Assembly (NCBI RefSeq): GCF_011806425.1
Contig: NZ_JAATOV010000009.1
Location: 1 to 38,866 of the forward strand
Source: Thalassospira lucentensis
Lineage (GTDB): Bacteria > Pseudomonadota > Alphaproteobacteria > Rhodospirillales > Thalassospiraceae
Length of the DNA stretch: 38,866 nucleotides
Direction: 5' to 3'
Below are positions 8,088 to 16,917 of this stretch, one piece after another. Each line of letters begins with the position of its first letter. Position 1 is the first letter of the stretch. The notes beneath the pieces are model-generated. The model saw nothing but the letters and a program-made list of their open reading frames with translations. It had not been told where the DNA came from and did not search any database. The translations under genes and the position numbers were made by a program.

Positions 8088-10070
8088 ATGACCGACCTAT
8101 TTGAAGATTCAAACCAGTCAACAGACAACGCCTATTCCGCCAAGGATATCGAAGTTCTCGAGGGGCTAGAGCCCGTTCGACGCCGCCCTGGTATGTATAT
8201 CGGTGGCACGGATGATGCCGCCTTGCACCATCTGGTGGCAGAGATTCTCGATAACTCCATGGACGAAGCGGTTGCAGGCCATGCTGACTGGATCGAACTG
8301 GAACTTAAAACGGACAACACCGTTCTTGTCCGCGATAACGGGCGCGGTATTCCAACTGACCCGCATCCGAAGTTCCCAGAAAAATCCGCACTTGAAGTCA
8401 TCCTGACCACGCTGCACTCCGGGGGTAAATTCTCGGGCAAGGCATATGAAACATCGGGCGGTTTGCACGGTGTGGGTATGTCTGTTGTGAATGCGCTGAC
8501 GGACATGTTCCGGGTCGAAGTGGCGCGTGATCGCAAACTGGTGTTTCAAGAATATTCCAAGGGTGTCCCGCTGGGGCCATTGCAAGATGGCGGCACGGTA
8601 AACAACCGTCGCGGCACCACGGTTATTTTCCGCCCGGATCCGGAAATTTTTGGCGCGCGCTTAAAACTTAAGCCCGCGACAATTTTCCGCATGGCCCGCT
8701 CAAAGGCCTATTTGTACAAGGGTGTTGAAATCCGCTGGTCGGTTGATCCGTCGCTTTTGACCAGCGATGATCCCACCCCGCAACAAGAAGTCCTGAAATT
8801 CCCCAACGGGATTCTTGATTATCTTGAAATGACCCTCAAAGGGCGCGAGCTTGTCACCGAACGCCCGTTTGCCGGCGAAGCCAAGTTTTCGGAAAGTGCA
8901 GGACGTGTGGAATGGGCCATTGGCTGGCCTGAAACCGGCGAAGGTTATTTCCATTCTTACTGTAACACCGTCCCGACCCCGCTCGGTGGGACGCACGAAG
9001 CTGGTTTCCGCTACGCCCTGACCAAGGCAATCAAGGCCTATGGCGACATGGTCGGTCAGAAAAAAGCATCATCCATCACCGCCGAAGACGTCTTTGGTGG
9101 CGGCTGCATCATGCTGTCGGTCTTCCTGCCGGATCCTCAATTCCAAGGTCAGACCAAGGAAAAACTCGGCACCCAGTCGGCAACCAAACTGGTTGAAACG
9201 GCGGTCCGTGACCATTTTGACCACTGGCTGACCGGCGATACCGAAAACGCCAAAAAGCTGCTTGAAAACATCATCCTGCGCGCCGAAGAACGTCAGCGCC
9301 GCAAGGAGAAAAAGGAAACCAAACGTCAGTCGGCCACCCGCCGTCTGCGTCTTCCGGGCAAACTGTCTGACTGTTCGCGTTCCATCGCGGCCGGTACCGA
9401 AATCTTCTTGGTGGAGGGTGACTCGGCAGGTGGTTCCGCCAAACAGGCACGCGACCGTGAAACTCAGGCTGTCTTGCCGCTGCGGGGTAAAATCCTCAAC
9501 GTGGCCTCGGCAACCTATGAAAAGATGATGGCCAACCAGGAAATCAAAGACATGATCGAAGCCTTTGGCTGCGGTTCTGGCAAAGATTTCCGTCTGGGTG
9601 ATTTGCGTTATGAACGCGTCATCATCATGACCGATGCTGACGTCGATGGCGCGCATATCGCATCCCTTCTGATGACTTTCTTCTATCAGGAAATGCCAGG
9701 CCTCATCGAAAGCGGTCATTTGTATCTTGCCATGCCGCCGCTTTATCGCCTGACGCAGGGTGGTAAATCGATCTATGCGATGGATGACGCCGAAAAAGAA
9801 GTCATCTTGCATGGCGAATTCAAAAACCCCGCCAAGGTCGAGATTTCCCGATTTAAGGGTCTGGGTGAAATGCCCCCGCAGCAGCTTCGTGAAACCACGA
9901 TGGCGCCGAAAAAACGCACATTGCTGCGCGTAACGCTGCCCGATGCAGCCCTTCCCGATGAACAAGGCCAAACCAAGGATCTTGTTAATCGCCTGATGGG
10001 TAAAAAACCGGAACTGCGTTTCCAGTTCATTCAAGAACATGCCCGCTTCGTCGAAGACATCGACGTCTGA
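8088..10070 (+). CDS. parE: DNA topoisomerase IV subunit B
   Basis: This is the ATPase subunit that works with ParC to unlink daughter chromosomes. It has about 660 residues, the usual length for alphaproteobacterial ParE. The GHKL ATPase domain includes EVLEGLEPVRRRPGMYIGG, ILDNSMDEAVAG, DNGRGIP and GGLHGVGMSVVNAL. The Toprim domain includes EGDSAGGSA, PLRGKILN and MTDADVDGAH. LPDPQFQGQTKEKLG and the C-terminal SRFKGLGEM segment fit ParE; LRDPQF.KLG would also occur in GyrB, but the total length lacks the GyrB-type extension. The start is uncertain: ATG at 8088 (MTDLFED) has a poor Shine-Dalgarno, and an in-frame GTG lies at 8073. parC is not adjacent. Confidence 0.93.
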   Translation: MTDLFEDSNQSTDNAYSAKDIEVLEGLEPVRRRPGMYIGGTDDAALHHLVAEILDNSMDEAVAGHADWIELELKTDNTVLVRDNGRGIPTDPHPKFPEKSALEVILTTLHSGGKFSGKAYETSGGLHGVGMSVVNALTDMFRVEVARDRKLVFQEYSKGVPLGPLQDGGTVNNRRGTTVIFRPDPEIFGARLKLKPATIFRMARSKAYLYKGVEIRWSVDPSLLTSDDPTPQQEVLKFPNGILDYLEMTLKGRELVTERPFAGEAKFSESAGRVEWAIGWPETGEGYFHSYCNTVPTPLGGTHEAGFRYALTKAIKAYGDMVGQKKASSITAEDVFGGGCIMLSVFLPDPQFQGQTKEKLGTQSATKLVETAVRDHFDHWLTGDTENAKKLLENIILRAEERQRRKEKKETKRQSATRRLRLPGKLSDCSRSIAAGTEIFLVEGDSAGGSAKQARDRETQAVLPLRGKILNVASATYEKMMANQEIKDMIEAFGCGSGKDFRLGDLRYERVIIMTDADVDGAHIASLLMTFFYQEMPGLIESGHLYLAMPPLYRLTQGGKSIYAMDDAEKEVILHGEFKNPAKVEISRFKGLGEMPPQQLRETTMAPKKRTLLRVTLPDAALPDEQGQTKDLVNRLMGKKPELRFQFIQEHARFVEDIDV

Positions 10071-10091
10071 TCTCGGTCAAACCAAACCAAC

Positions 10092-10121
10092 AAAAAACCC
10101 GGCCAATGTGCCGGGTTTTTT
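10092..10121 (+). terminator. Intrinsic terminator of parE
   Basis: AAAAAACCCGG (10092-10102) pairs with CCGGGTTTTTT (10111-10121) around CCAATGTG. The 3' arm ends in six Ts. Confidence 0.9.
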
Positions 10122-10172
10122 ACGTTTTTAATCCAACCAAACATCGCGCAAAGCCAATGTTCTCCAATGCGC

Positions 10173-10574
10173 CTAAGCATTCAGTCTGCGGAAATTGTAC
10201 TCTTCCTGCGTGATCCCGGCATAGCCATAAGCCGATGCACGACAGTCAACGATATGGATGTTGGCGTGCGGATGAAGGTTCCCGATAATGCCCTCAAGCA
10301 AGGCAAACGCTTGTCGGTGATATTCGGCCTTTTCCGCCTTGGTATTTGTTTCATCGGTAATCGTAACTTCCAGACGAAATGCCTTTTTGCCGTGCGCCAC
10401 CAATGACTGCCCTGCAATAAACCACTGGTCCTCTGGCTGGTACTGAACAATCATCGCACAGCGTTCAAGCTCCTTTTTCAGGACCTTACAGGTAAGGTTT
10501 GAAACCTCTGTCATCAGACGGTTGGTTAAATCCGCATCTGGCGTTCCTGAAACGATAAGTGTAATTCCCGGCAT
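10173..10574 (-). CDS. Tautomerase-superfamily protein
   Basis: This 133-residue protein begins Met-Pro-Gly. After Met removal the N-terminal Pro would be the catalytic base of the 4-oxalocrotonate tautomerase/MIF superfamily. The body resembles a single two-domain-length member: ITLIVSG near the start and LEVTITDETNTKAEKAEYHRQAFALLEGIIG in the second half, with an AYGYAGITQEEYN end. AGGAGG lies 5 bases before the ATG. It is divergent from a LysR gene, which probably controls it. The substrate is unknown. The superfamily assignment rests on Pro1 and overall layout. Confidence 0.75.
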   Translation of the reverse strand: MPGITLIVSGTPDADLTNRLMTEVSNLTCKVLKKELERCAMIVQYQPEDQWFIAGQSLVAHGKKAFRLEVTITDETNTKAEKAEYHRQAFALLEGIIGNLHPHANIHIVDCRASAYGYAGITQEEYNFRRLNA

Positions 10575-10632
10575 GTCTGCCTCCTATGTGAATGTGATCA
10601 ACTCTCACCCCGCATCATAGGCCGATCTTTTT

Positions 10633-10677
10633 ATTGGAAAAGCGGGAATAAATGATATCATCCATCGGAAAAGCAGG
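10633..10677. promoter_or_regulatory. Candidate LysR operator between tautomerase and lysR
   Basis: GGAAAAGC occurs at 10636-10643 and again at 10667-10674, 31 bases apart (about three helical turns), each within a longer similar sequence. Between them ATGATATCAT (10652-10661) is a perfect 10-bp palindrome. This is a plausible binding arrangement for the LysR protein encoded at 10686. Confidence 0.45.
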
Positions 10678-10685
10678 TGGATAAA

Positions 10686-11558
10686 ATGGCACGTCTTTTC
10701 GATCTTGATCTTCTTCGGGCTTTGGTCGTGATTGCTGAAACCGGCAGTCTCTCGGCTGCGGCCCCGCGCCTGAACCGATCCCAATCGGCTGTCAGCGAAC
10801 AGGTGCGCAAACTTGAAGATATGTGTGGCGTCACCCTATTTGACCGGGGCAAAACCGGCGCAAAGCTGACACCGGCTGGCGAACGCCTTGTTGGTCACGC
10901 CCATGAATTGCTGGCACTTAGTGACGCGGCGCTTCGCGACATGCAGAACGCCCAATTGGCCGGAAATCTGCATTTGGCGATTACCGACTATTTCCGACCA
11001 ACTGCGCTGCCCGCTCTGCTGCGTCGTATGCGCGATCAGTTTCCCAAACTGCATTTGCATGTCTCGATCCGCAAAAGTGCCGCCATTGAAGAAGCCGCCG
11101 CCGAAGAATTCGACATCGGTTTATCCATGACGATCTTGGACCCAACGACGACACCCACGGCAAAGTCGTCACGCCATATCCATCTGCGACAGGAACCTTT
11201 GGTCTGGGTCGCCGATAAATCGTTCTCAATCCCCGGCGGCGGTACGATACCGCTTGTCGTTCTGCCCGACACATGCTCGTTGCAACGCTTTATCGTAAAG
11301 GCGCTGAAATCCCATGGGACATCTTATGAAATCGCCCATTCCGCATCGGGCATCGGGGGATTGCACATGGCGGTAGAGGCCGGATTGGGGGTAACCTGCC
11401 TCAATGCCTCTGCCATTCCGCCAAATGCAGTGACGCTGAATTCCCTGCCCGACCTTCCGCCGATGCCTGATGTCGCATTTCGTCTTGTCGCACCTCGCGT
11501 CGGTGAACCGGCGCATATTTCCGATGTGCGCAACATGTTGGTCGACCATTTAAGCTAA
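10686..11558 (+). CDS. LysR-family transcriptional regulator
   Basis: This 290-residue regulator has the winged helix-turn-helix at the N-terminus (FDLDLLRALVVIAETGSLSAAAPRLNRSQSAVSEQVRKLE), a linker helix, and a periplasmic-binding-protein-like effector domain. AGGTGG (10675-10680) sets the ATG at 10686; an in-frame GTG at 10677 overlaps that site. Divergent placement next to the tautomerase suggests it regulates that gene. The effector cannot be inferred. Confidence 0.93.
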   Translation: MARLFDLDLLRALVVIAETGSLSAAAPRLNRSQSAVSEQVRKLEDMCGVTLFDRGKTGAKLTPAGERLVGHAHELLALSDAALRDMQNAQLAGNLHLAITDYFRPTALPALLRRMRDQFPKLHLHVSIRKSAAIEEAAAEEFDIGLSMTILDPTTTPTAKSSRHIHLRQEPLVWVADKSFSIPGGGTIPLVVLPDTCSLQRFIVKALKSHGTSYEIAHSASGIGGLHMAVEAGLGVTCLNASAIPPNAVTLNSLPDLPPMPDVAFRLVAPRVGEPAHISDVRNMLVDHLS

Positions 11559-11665
11559 CTCCATCGCCACACGACATCGTTAAATGACAAGCTGCCTCAA
11601 CAATTTCACATTAAAGTTTCATGCTTTGGATCATTAAACTTCGCCCCATGACAGGACATACTCCC

Positions 11666-12247
11666 ATGATCACACGCACCCGTTTGAAACTGTCTTCTAT
11701 CGCCGCATTGGGGGCACTAACATTGCTAAGTGGTTGTGGGGCTGCCTTGATCGAACCGCCAAACTACAGTGTCAGCCAAGTGCAAAGCTTTAAGGTCGCG
11801 AGCGCGCCCAGTCAGGTGATGATGCTTAGCGTGGTTGATGCCAACAACACCCTGCCCGACGCGGTATGGACCAATGCCCTGTCCGATCACGCCCCGGCGC
11901 CGCGCCTGTCGTTCATCACCAATTCTGATGACATCTCAGACGGCCAAACGCTTAAGCCGGAAAACCGGCTGGTTGCCGTGGTCAATCCGACCCAATCAAC
12001 CATGGGCGACAATATCTGTACGTCGCCGCAATCGGCCAAACTCGATGGCACATCCAACGATATCATCGTGCGGTTTGGGTTCTGTGTCGGGGATGATGCG
12101 ATTTCGCAAACCCGCGCGCATTTCAACAAGGACACGTTCCAACCCCAACTGGTCGACAGTGCCGGCACCCTCAATCGTCAGCTTTTCCCGCGCCACATCC
12201 GCGATAACGACCACGACAGTTGTTCGCGCCGCACGCCGGGCTGCTAA
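11666..12247 (+). CDS. Putative lipoprotein of unknown function
   Basis: This 193-residue protein has a lipoprotein signal: a basic start, a hydrophobic core and the lipobox LSGC with Cys24. I do not recognise the mature part. It contains segments such as VSQVQSFKVASAPSQVMMLSVVD and ENRLVAVVNPTQ, and several cysteines near the end, which suggests an envelope-located folded domain. I chose the ATG at 11666 because the signal peptide then has normal length and AGGA lies 9 bases upstream; an ATG at 11648 is also in frame. It stands alone, convergent with the alpha/beta hydrolase. Confidence 0.7.
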   Translation: MITRTRLKLSSIAALGALTLLSGCGAALIEPPNYSVSQVQSFKVASAPSQVMMLSVVDANNTLPDAVWTNALSDHAPAPRLSFITNSDDISDGQTLKPENRLVAVVNPTQSTMGDNICTSPQSAKLDGTSNDIIVRFGFCVGDDAISQTRAHFNKDTFQPQLVDSAGTLNRQLFPRHIRDNDHDSCSRRTPGC

Positions 12248-12259
12248 TCTGCGTTGCGC

Positions 12260-13066
12260 TTAACGCGCCAAAAGCGCGATCAAACCCTTGGCAAACGCAT
12301 TTGGCGTTTCAAGCGGCACATAATGCCCCGCACCGGGAACAATGGTAAACGATGCATCCTTAATCGCATCGGCCATTTCCCGGTGGCTGTGCGGGCTTAT
12401 GACCCCATCAGCCTCCCCAACCATCACGCTGCATGGCACGGTAATATCGGCCAATACCGCCATACTATCGGGGCGCTCGGCAACCGCCTTACTTTGGCGT
12501 TTAAACACATCCGCCCCGCCTGTCTCGGCCATGTCGGTCAAAAGTGCGATCAGAACTGCGTCGTGGCGGTTATCAGGATGCAACAATTCATCGAGCATCG
12601 CATCATTTACCCCCTTAAACGGGATCGAACCGGCCACCAGATGCGCCAACAACATCCGGCGTCGCTGAATTTTGGGGGAATCTGCCGTTGCACGGGTATT
12701 GACCAGCATCAGATGACTGACGCGTTCTGGCGCCCGTCGCAGAATTTCAAACGCGACATATCCCCCCATCGACATCCCGACCAACGCAAAATGATCGGGT
12801 GCGTGATCAAGGACCGTCTGGGCCATTTCCCCAACACTGTCGTGATCTGACAGCGCGAAGAAGATCGGTTCAATCGGTGGCACCGGCACAGCGTTGGTAT
12901 CGGCTCCGCCCGTTGATGACACCACCAAGGCATCAAGTGTCGGCTGCCACATCCGCTGATCGGCCAGCATACCGGGCAGGAACACGACGGGCATCGGCAT
13001 AATTGCCAGATCACCATCGGCCTGCCCGCCGCCCGCCAAATCAAAGCCTGATATCTTCGTCGTCAT
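12260..13066 (-). CDS. Alpha/beta hydrolase
   Basis: This 268-residue serine hydrolase has an oxyanion-hole region VVFLPGMLAD, the nucleophile elbow GMSMGG with Ser99, probable acid Asp220 (VGEADGVISP) and catalytic His248 (PGAGHYVPLE). A short lid region lies between about residues 125 and 195. The substrate is unknown. Its ATG overlaps the TGA of the upstream isochorismatase-like gene by four bases (ATGA), so the two are translationally coupled and probably act together. Confidence 0.88.
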   Translation of the reverse strand: MTTKISGFDLAGGGQADGDLAIMPMPVVFLPGMLADQRMWQPTLDALVVSSTGGADTNAVPVPPIEPIFFALSDHDSVGEMAQTVLDHAPDHFALVGMSMGGYVAFEILRRAPERVSHLMLVNTRATADSPKIQRRRMLLAHLVAGSIPFKGVNDAMLDELLHPDNRHDAVLIALLTDMAETGGADVFKRQSKAVAERPDSMAVLADITVPCSVMVGEADGVISPHSHREMADAIKDASFTIVPGAGHYVPLETPNAFAKGLIALLAR

Positions 13067-13629
13067 TTAATCAGCGCGCTCAGTTCCTTGAATTCCGGGG
13101 TGCCAGCAACGCGCAGCCATTCAAACATCACACTTTCGCGGGTGACGATTTTGGCCCCGGCATCGCGTATCCGCTCTAGCCCGAAAATCTTGTCGTGCTG
13201 ACTACGTGATGTCACTGCATCCGAAACAACATAAACCTCGCGCCCGCGCTCAATCAGCTCCATGACCGTTTGCAACACGCAGACATGGGTTTCCATGCCA
13301 ATCACCACGACCTGATCGCGCCCGGTATTTTCTTCGATCTTGTCGATAAAACCATCGGCTGGCACGGCGGAAAACGCCACCTTGGCGATCACGTTGCCGC
13401 CATCTGCGACGTCAGCCGGTTTTTCAACAAGTTCCAGAATTTCCGGCGCGGTATGACCAAGTCCCTTGGGATATTGTTCAGTCACAATCACCGGCACACC
13501 AAGCCGATTGGCGCATTTCACAAGGAAACGGCAATTTTCGATGATCTGTTCGGGCTCCTGACAGGCCGGATAAAGTTTTTCCTGAACATCAATGATAAGC
13601 AAACTTGAACGTGTGGCATCCATCAGCAC
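13063..13629 (-). CDS. Isochorismatase-like cysteine hydrolase
   Basis: This 188-residue hydrolase of the isochorismatase-like (nicotinamidase/YcaC) fold has an intact triad: Asp14 (LLIIDVQ), Lys83 (VIAKVAFSA) and Cys117 (GMETHVCVLQT). The family acts on amides or enol ethers; the substrate here is unknown. AGGGGAG lies 6 bases before the GTG at 13629 and 12 before the ATG at 13623, so GTG is favoured. It is first in a two-gene unit with the alpha/beta hydrolase. Confidence 0.88.
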   Translation of the reverse strand: MLMDATRSSLLIIDVQEKLYPACQEPEQIIENCRFLVKCANRLGVPVIVTEQYPKGLGHTAPEILELVEKPADVADGGNVIAKVAFSAVPADGFIDKIEENTGRDQVVVIGMETHVCVLQTVMELIERGREVYVVSDAVTSRSQHDKIFGLERIRDAGAKIVTRESVMFEWLRVAGTPEFKELSALIK

Positions 13630-13743
13630 GGTTTTCTCCCCTGATCTTTATGTATTTTTGCAGGTTACGCCGCCAAACTGTTGCGAACAAGTCTCTCGAC
13701 AGGGGTGAAATCAGTTTCCAGACGCTTTTTTAAGGCGTTTTTC

Positions 13744-13772
13744 TTGACTTAATTCGGTCTTCGCTTTACGAC
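13744..13772 (+). promoter_or_regulatory. Possible promoter of the DEAD-box helicase gene
   Basis: TTGACT at 13744-13749 is followed after 17 bases by TACGAC, a weak -10. A start here would give a leader of about 55 bases. The -35 is good and the -10 is poor, so this is tentative. Confidence 0.35.
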
Positions 13773-13834
13773 CCAAACAGCTTTTATAGCACTTACTTAA
13801 CTTCAACGCATTTCATTGCGGGAAAACGAACCAT

Positions 13835-15856
13835 ATGAATTTCGCCGATCTCGGTCTGAGCGAAGATATCCTCAAAGCCGTCGCAGACGCCGGCTACGAC
13901 ACCCCGACACCCATCCAGGCACAAGCAATTCCGTCGGTGCTTATGGCACGCGATATTCTGGGCTGTGCACAAACGGGTACGGGTAAGACAGCCAGCTTCA
14001 CCTTGCCGATGCTTGATATCCTGCATCACGGGCGTGCGCGCATGCGGATGCCTCGGTCCATCATTCTGGAACCGACCCGCGAACTCGCGACCCAGGTTGC
14101 AGCAAACTTCGACACCTATGGCAAATACATGTCCCTGTCGAAGGCCCTCATCATTGGTGGGGAATCCGCATCCGAACAGGGCAAAATCCTGGAAAAAGGC
14201 GCAGATGTCATCATCGCGACGCCAGGACGCCTGATCGATACGTTTGAACGCGGTAAACTGCTTCTGTCTGATTGCAAATTGCTGGTCATTGACGAAGCCG
14301 ACCGTATGCTCGACATGGGCTTCATCCCCGACATCGAAAAAATCGTCAACATGCTGCCAAAACAGCGTCAGACGCTTTTCTTCTCGGCGACCATGCCCAA
14401 GGAAATCAAACGCCTTGCTGACAAATTCCTGTCCAATCCCAAGGAAATCACCGTTTCCCCGCCATCGACCATGGCGACCACGGTTGAACATAAGCTCCTT
14501 GTGCTTGACGACATGGACAAACGCGAAGCCCTGCGTCACCTGATCCGTCAGGAAGACGTCAAAAATGCTTTCGTGTTCTGTAACCGTAAAAAAGACGTCG
14601 ACATCCTGTTTAAATCGCTGACCAAGCACGGCTTTAATGCCGGGCGTATGCATGGCGATTTGGCACAAAGCGAACGGACTGAAACTCTCGCCAAATTCAA
14701 AACTGGCGAAATCACCCTTCTGGTCTGTTCTGACGTTGCCGCCCGCGGGATCGACGTTGCCGATGTATCGCACGTCTTTAACTTTGACGTGCCGTTCAAC
14801 GCCGAAGATTACGTCCACCGTACCGGTCGTACCGGCCGCGCGGGTCGTGCGGGCAAGGCCTATACCCTTGCCGTGCCCGAAGACGGCAAACTGGTCGCGG
14901 CGATCAACAAATCGATCAATCTGGACATCCCACTGACCGAGATCGAAGGCATCGAAACGCTTGAGCTTGACTTTACCGGCAAGAAACGCCGCAACAAGAA
15001 AAGCCGCAAGCCCGCTGGCCGTGATGATAAATCCGCCCGCGATGCCAAGCCGTCTCGCTCGGCCCGTCCTGACAACCGTTCGGATGCGAAACCTGCTGCC
15101 AACAAGCAGGATGCTAAACCTGACACCAAGTCAGACGCCCCTGCCAAGGCAGCCGCTGCACCGGCCAAGGCCCAAGAGGCCGATACGCGTAAAGCAGCAC
15201 CCGCTCAACGCGATGCGCGCAACAACAATGACCGTCATGATCATCGCAACGATCGTCATGACCGTAACAACAATGATCGCAACAACCGTAACAACAACCG
15301 CCGTGATCGCGATGACCGCGATGACAAACCGGTTCTCGGTCTTGGCGATCATGTTCCGGCCTTCCTGCTGACCCCGGTTCCGGCCTCAAGCTTGGCACGT
15401 GGAAAAACCGGCGACAGCGATGACGAGCCGCAAAAAGCCAAGTCAACGCGCAAATCAACGGCCAAATCGCCGCGCGCGGCCAAAACCACCCGGGCAAAAA
15501 CCCCGCGTCGCCCTGCCAAGAAAAAAGCAGACGATGCCGCCACCCCGGAAGCAGCAGCCAATACCACACCGGCCAATGAGCCGTCCGCGCCAAATGACGC
15601 GGCGGCCAATACGCCGGCACAGGCTGCTAAACCGGCGGAAGCACAGCAGGACAAGCCTCAGGACACCAAACCTCAGGCCGATGCCCCTGCAAAGGATGCA
15701 GCCACGGATACGGCAACGGACACAGCTGAAAAGCCAAAAGCCGAAGCCAAGAAACCACGCGCGCCGCGCCGTCCACGCAAAAAAGCCGCCCCAAAGGCCG
15801 CTTCAAGCGACAGCGCAGACGCCGATCAATCCGCACCGGCAAGCAGCGAAAGCTAA
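13835..15856 (+). CDS. DEAD-box ATP-dependent RNA helicase (RhlE-like) with long disordered C-terminus
   Basis: This 673-residue RNA helicase probably acts in rRNA/ribosome or mRNA metabolism. Core motifs in order: Q motif TPTPIQAQAIP, motif I AQTGTGKT (45-52), PTRELA, TPGR, motif II DEAD (153-156), motif III SAT (184-186), FCNRKKDVD, ARGIDV, and motif VI HRTGRTGR (328-335). The core ends near residue 380. The remaining 290 residues are low complexity: Lys/Ala/Asp/Pro rich, with an Asn/Asp/Arg/His-rich block at about 461-497, and a single hydrophobic island VLGLGDHVPAFLLTPVP near 499-515. Such basic tails bind RNA. The tail is long for RhlE. GGGA upstream is a weak ribosome binding site. Confidence 0.95.
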   Translation: MNFADLGLSEDILKAVADAGYDTPTPIQAQAIPSVLMARDILGCAQTGTGKTASFTLPMLDILHHGRARMRMPRSIILEPTRELATQVAANFDTYGKYMSLSKALIIGGESASEQGKILEKGADVIIATPGRLIDTFERGKLLLSDCKLLVIDEADRMLDMGFIPDIEKIVNMLPKQRQTLFFSATMPKEIKRLADKFLSNPKEITVSPPSTMATTVEHKLLVLDDMDKREALRHLIRQEDVKNAFVFCNRKKDVDILFKSLTKHGFNAGRMHGDLAQSERTETLAKFKTGEITLLVCSDVAARGIDVADVSHVFNFDVPFNAEDYVHRTGRTGRAGRAGKAYTLAVPEDGKLVAAINKSINLDIPLTEIEGIETLELDFTGKKRRNKKSRKPAGRDDKSARDAKPSRSARPDNRSDAKPAANKQDAKPDTKSDAPAKAAAAPAKAQEADTRKAAPAQRDARNNNDRHDHRNDRHDRNNNDRNNRNNNRRDRDDRDDKPVLGLGDHVPAFLLTPVPASSLARGKTGDSDDEPQKAKSTRKSTAKSPRAAKTTRAKTPRRPAKKKADDAATPEAAANTTPANEPSAPNDAAANTPAQAAKPAEAQQDKPQDTKPQADAPAKDAATDTATDTAEKPKAEAKKPRAPRRPRKKAAPKAASSDSADADQSAPASSES

Positions 15857-15882
15857 GCCACGCGGGTTAAACCCAATACAAT

Positions 15883-15914
15883 AAAGGCCGTCAGATCACT
15901 CTGACGGCCTTTTT
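15883..15914 (+). terminator. Terminator between helicase and rrf2-type genes
   Basis: AAAGGCCGTCAG (15883-15894) and CTGACGGCCTTTTT (15901-15914) form a perfect stem around ATCACT. The A and T runs on both sides allow function in both directions between the convergent genes. Confidence 0.9.
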
Positions 15915-15966
15915 GTTTGTCTGGATTTTGCCACTTGGGCTTAACCCGTATTATTTGGCGCCGATC

Positions 15967-16413
15967 TTAAACCGCGCGGAACAACCCGGTTGAGGACGGC
16001 TTTTCCGGGCGACGCTTGCGCATCAATTTCAGCATCGTTTCAATCGTAATCGACAACAATGTCGCATGGGTGATTTCTTCGATTTCATCCATCACGAGCG
16101 ACAAGGCCACACCGGCATTGGTATCTTGCACAATGCTGTTGGACGGGCCTGTGCCGACCTCTTCAAACAGCTGCACCACATCCAAAAGGGTCGTGCGCTT
16201 GGCATTGCCACAAAAACGATACCCGCCCCCGGCACCGCGCACCGATTCCACAAGTCCCGCACGACCCAGATCGCGCAGAACCTTGGCAAGGTGGTTGGTC
16301 GAAATGTTATAGCGTTCGGCGATTTCCGATGCTGAAAGCTGACGGTCGGTATCTTCAGCCAGTTCCAAAACGGCATACAGGGCAAACAAGGTTGCCTTTT
16401 GCAAAGACATCAT
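15967..16413 (-). CDS. Rrf2-family transcriptional regulator without Fe-S cysteines
   Basis: This 148-residue protein has the Rrf2 winged helix-turn-helix: LYAVLELAE, SASEIAERYNISTNHLAKVLRDLGRAGLVESVRGAGGGY, then a helical dimerisation region. The three-cysteine cluster-binding segment of IscR, NsrR and RsrR is absent; the only Cys is in YRFCGN. It therefore probably does not bind an Fe-S cluster in the usual way. It starts 3 bases after the stop of the upstream GNAT gene, with a G-rich ribosome binding site inside that gene, so the two are co-transcribed. ATG codons at 16413 and 16410 are both possible starts. Confidence 0.9.
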   Translation of the reverse strand: MMSLQKATLFALYAVLELAEDTDRQLSASEIAERYNISTNHLAKVLRDLGRAGLVESVRGAGGGYRFCGNAKRTTLLDVVQLFEEVGTGPSNSIVQDTNAGVALSLVMDEIEEITHATLLSITIETMLKLMRKRRPEKPSSTGLFRAV

Positions 16414-16416
16414 GGC

Positions 16417-16917
16417 TTAGGCCCCCTCTTCCATATCGGTTTCAAGCTGGATAAACGGACCAGCCATCATCCCCTGTGATCGGAAGAACGACATCAAATC
16501 GGTAGCATCGCGTGGGATCATGGTGCGGACCTTGGTCACCCCGGCCTTGCGGAAACAGCGGCACATTTCGTCATACAAAATCGTACCGATCCCGCCCATC
16601 CGCAGATCGGGCTCAACACTGACCGTGCCGACCCAGCCACATGGTACCGAATTGAATTCCCACGACCGCACTTCGCCGAAAATACAGCCAAGCAACGTAC
16701 CATTTTCTTCTGCAATCAGGAAAAACCGGGAATCCTTGCGGTTGCCATATCGGGTAAACAAATCGTCCCAATATTCGGGTTTGCGCAACCCCGTTGTCCG
16801 ATCATCAAGATCGACAACATTTGGCAAATCATCTTTCACCGCTGGACGGATATTGATTTTATGCTCGCCAATCGTGACCAGGTTATATCCCGGTGTGTTT
16901 TGCGCAGCGTCCACCAT
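16417..16917 (-). CDS. GNAT-family N-acetyltransferase
   Basis: This 166-residue acetyltransferase has the GNAT core: INIRPAVKDDLPNVVDLD at the start, FFLIAEENGTLLGCIFGEV, then the acetyl-CoA motif A region VGTVSVEPDLRMGGIGTILYDEM (R/QxxGxG/A type: RMGGIG), and FRSQGMM near the end. The substrate is unknown. It is first in a unit with the Rrf2 regulator downstream, which may sense or control it. GAAAGG lies just before the ATG. Confidence 0.88.
   Translation of the reverse strand: MVDAAQNTPGYNLVTIGEHKINIRPAVKDDLPNVVDLDDRTTGLRKPEYWDDLFTRYGNRKDSRFFLIAEENGTLLGCIFGEVRSWEFNSVPCGWVGTVSVEPDLRMGGIGTILYDEMCRCFRKAGVTKVRTMIPRDATDLMSFFRSQGMMAGPFIQLETDMEEGA

Noticed and set aside
13063..13629. Isochorismatase-like gene as part of siderophore synthesis
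   Set aside because: No enterobactin or other siderophore genes are nearby. The product fits the general cysteine-hydrolase group instead.
15213..15330. Tandem DNA repeat in the helicase gene
   Set aside because: The codons for Asn, Asp, Arg and His recur irregularly. It is a low-complexity protein region rather than an exact nucleotide repeat or a CRISPR-like array.
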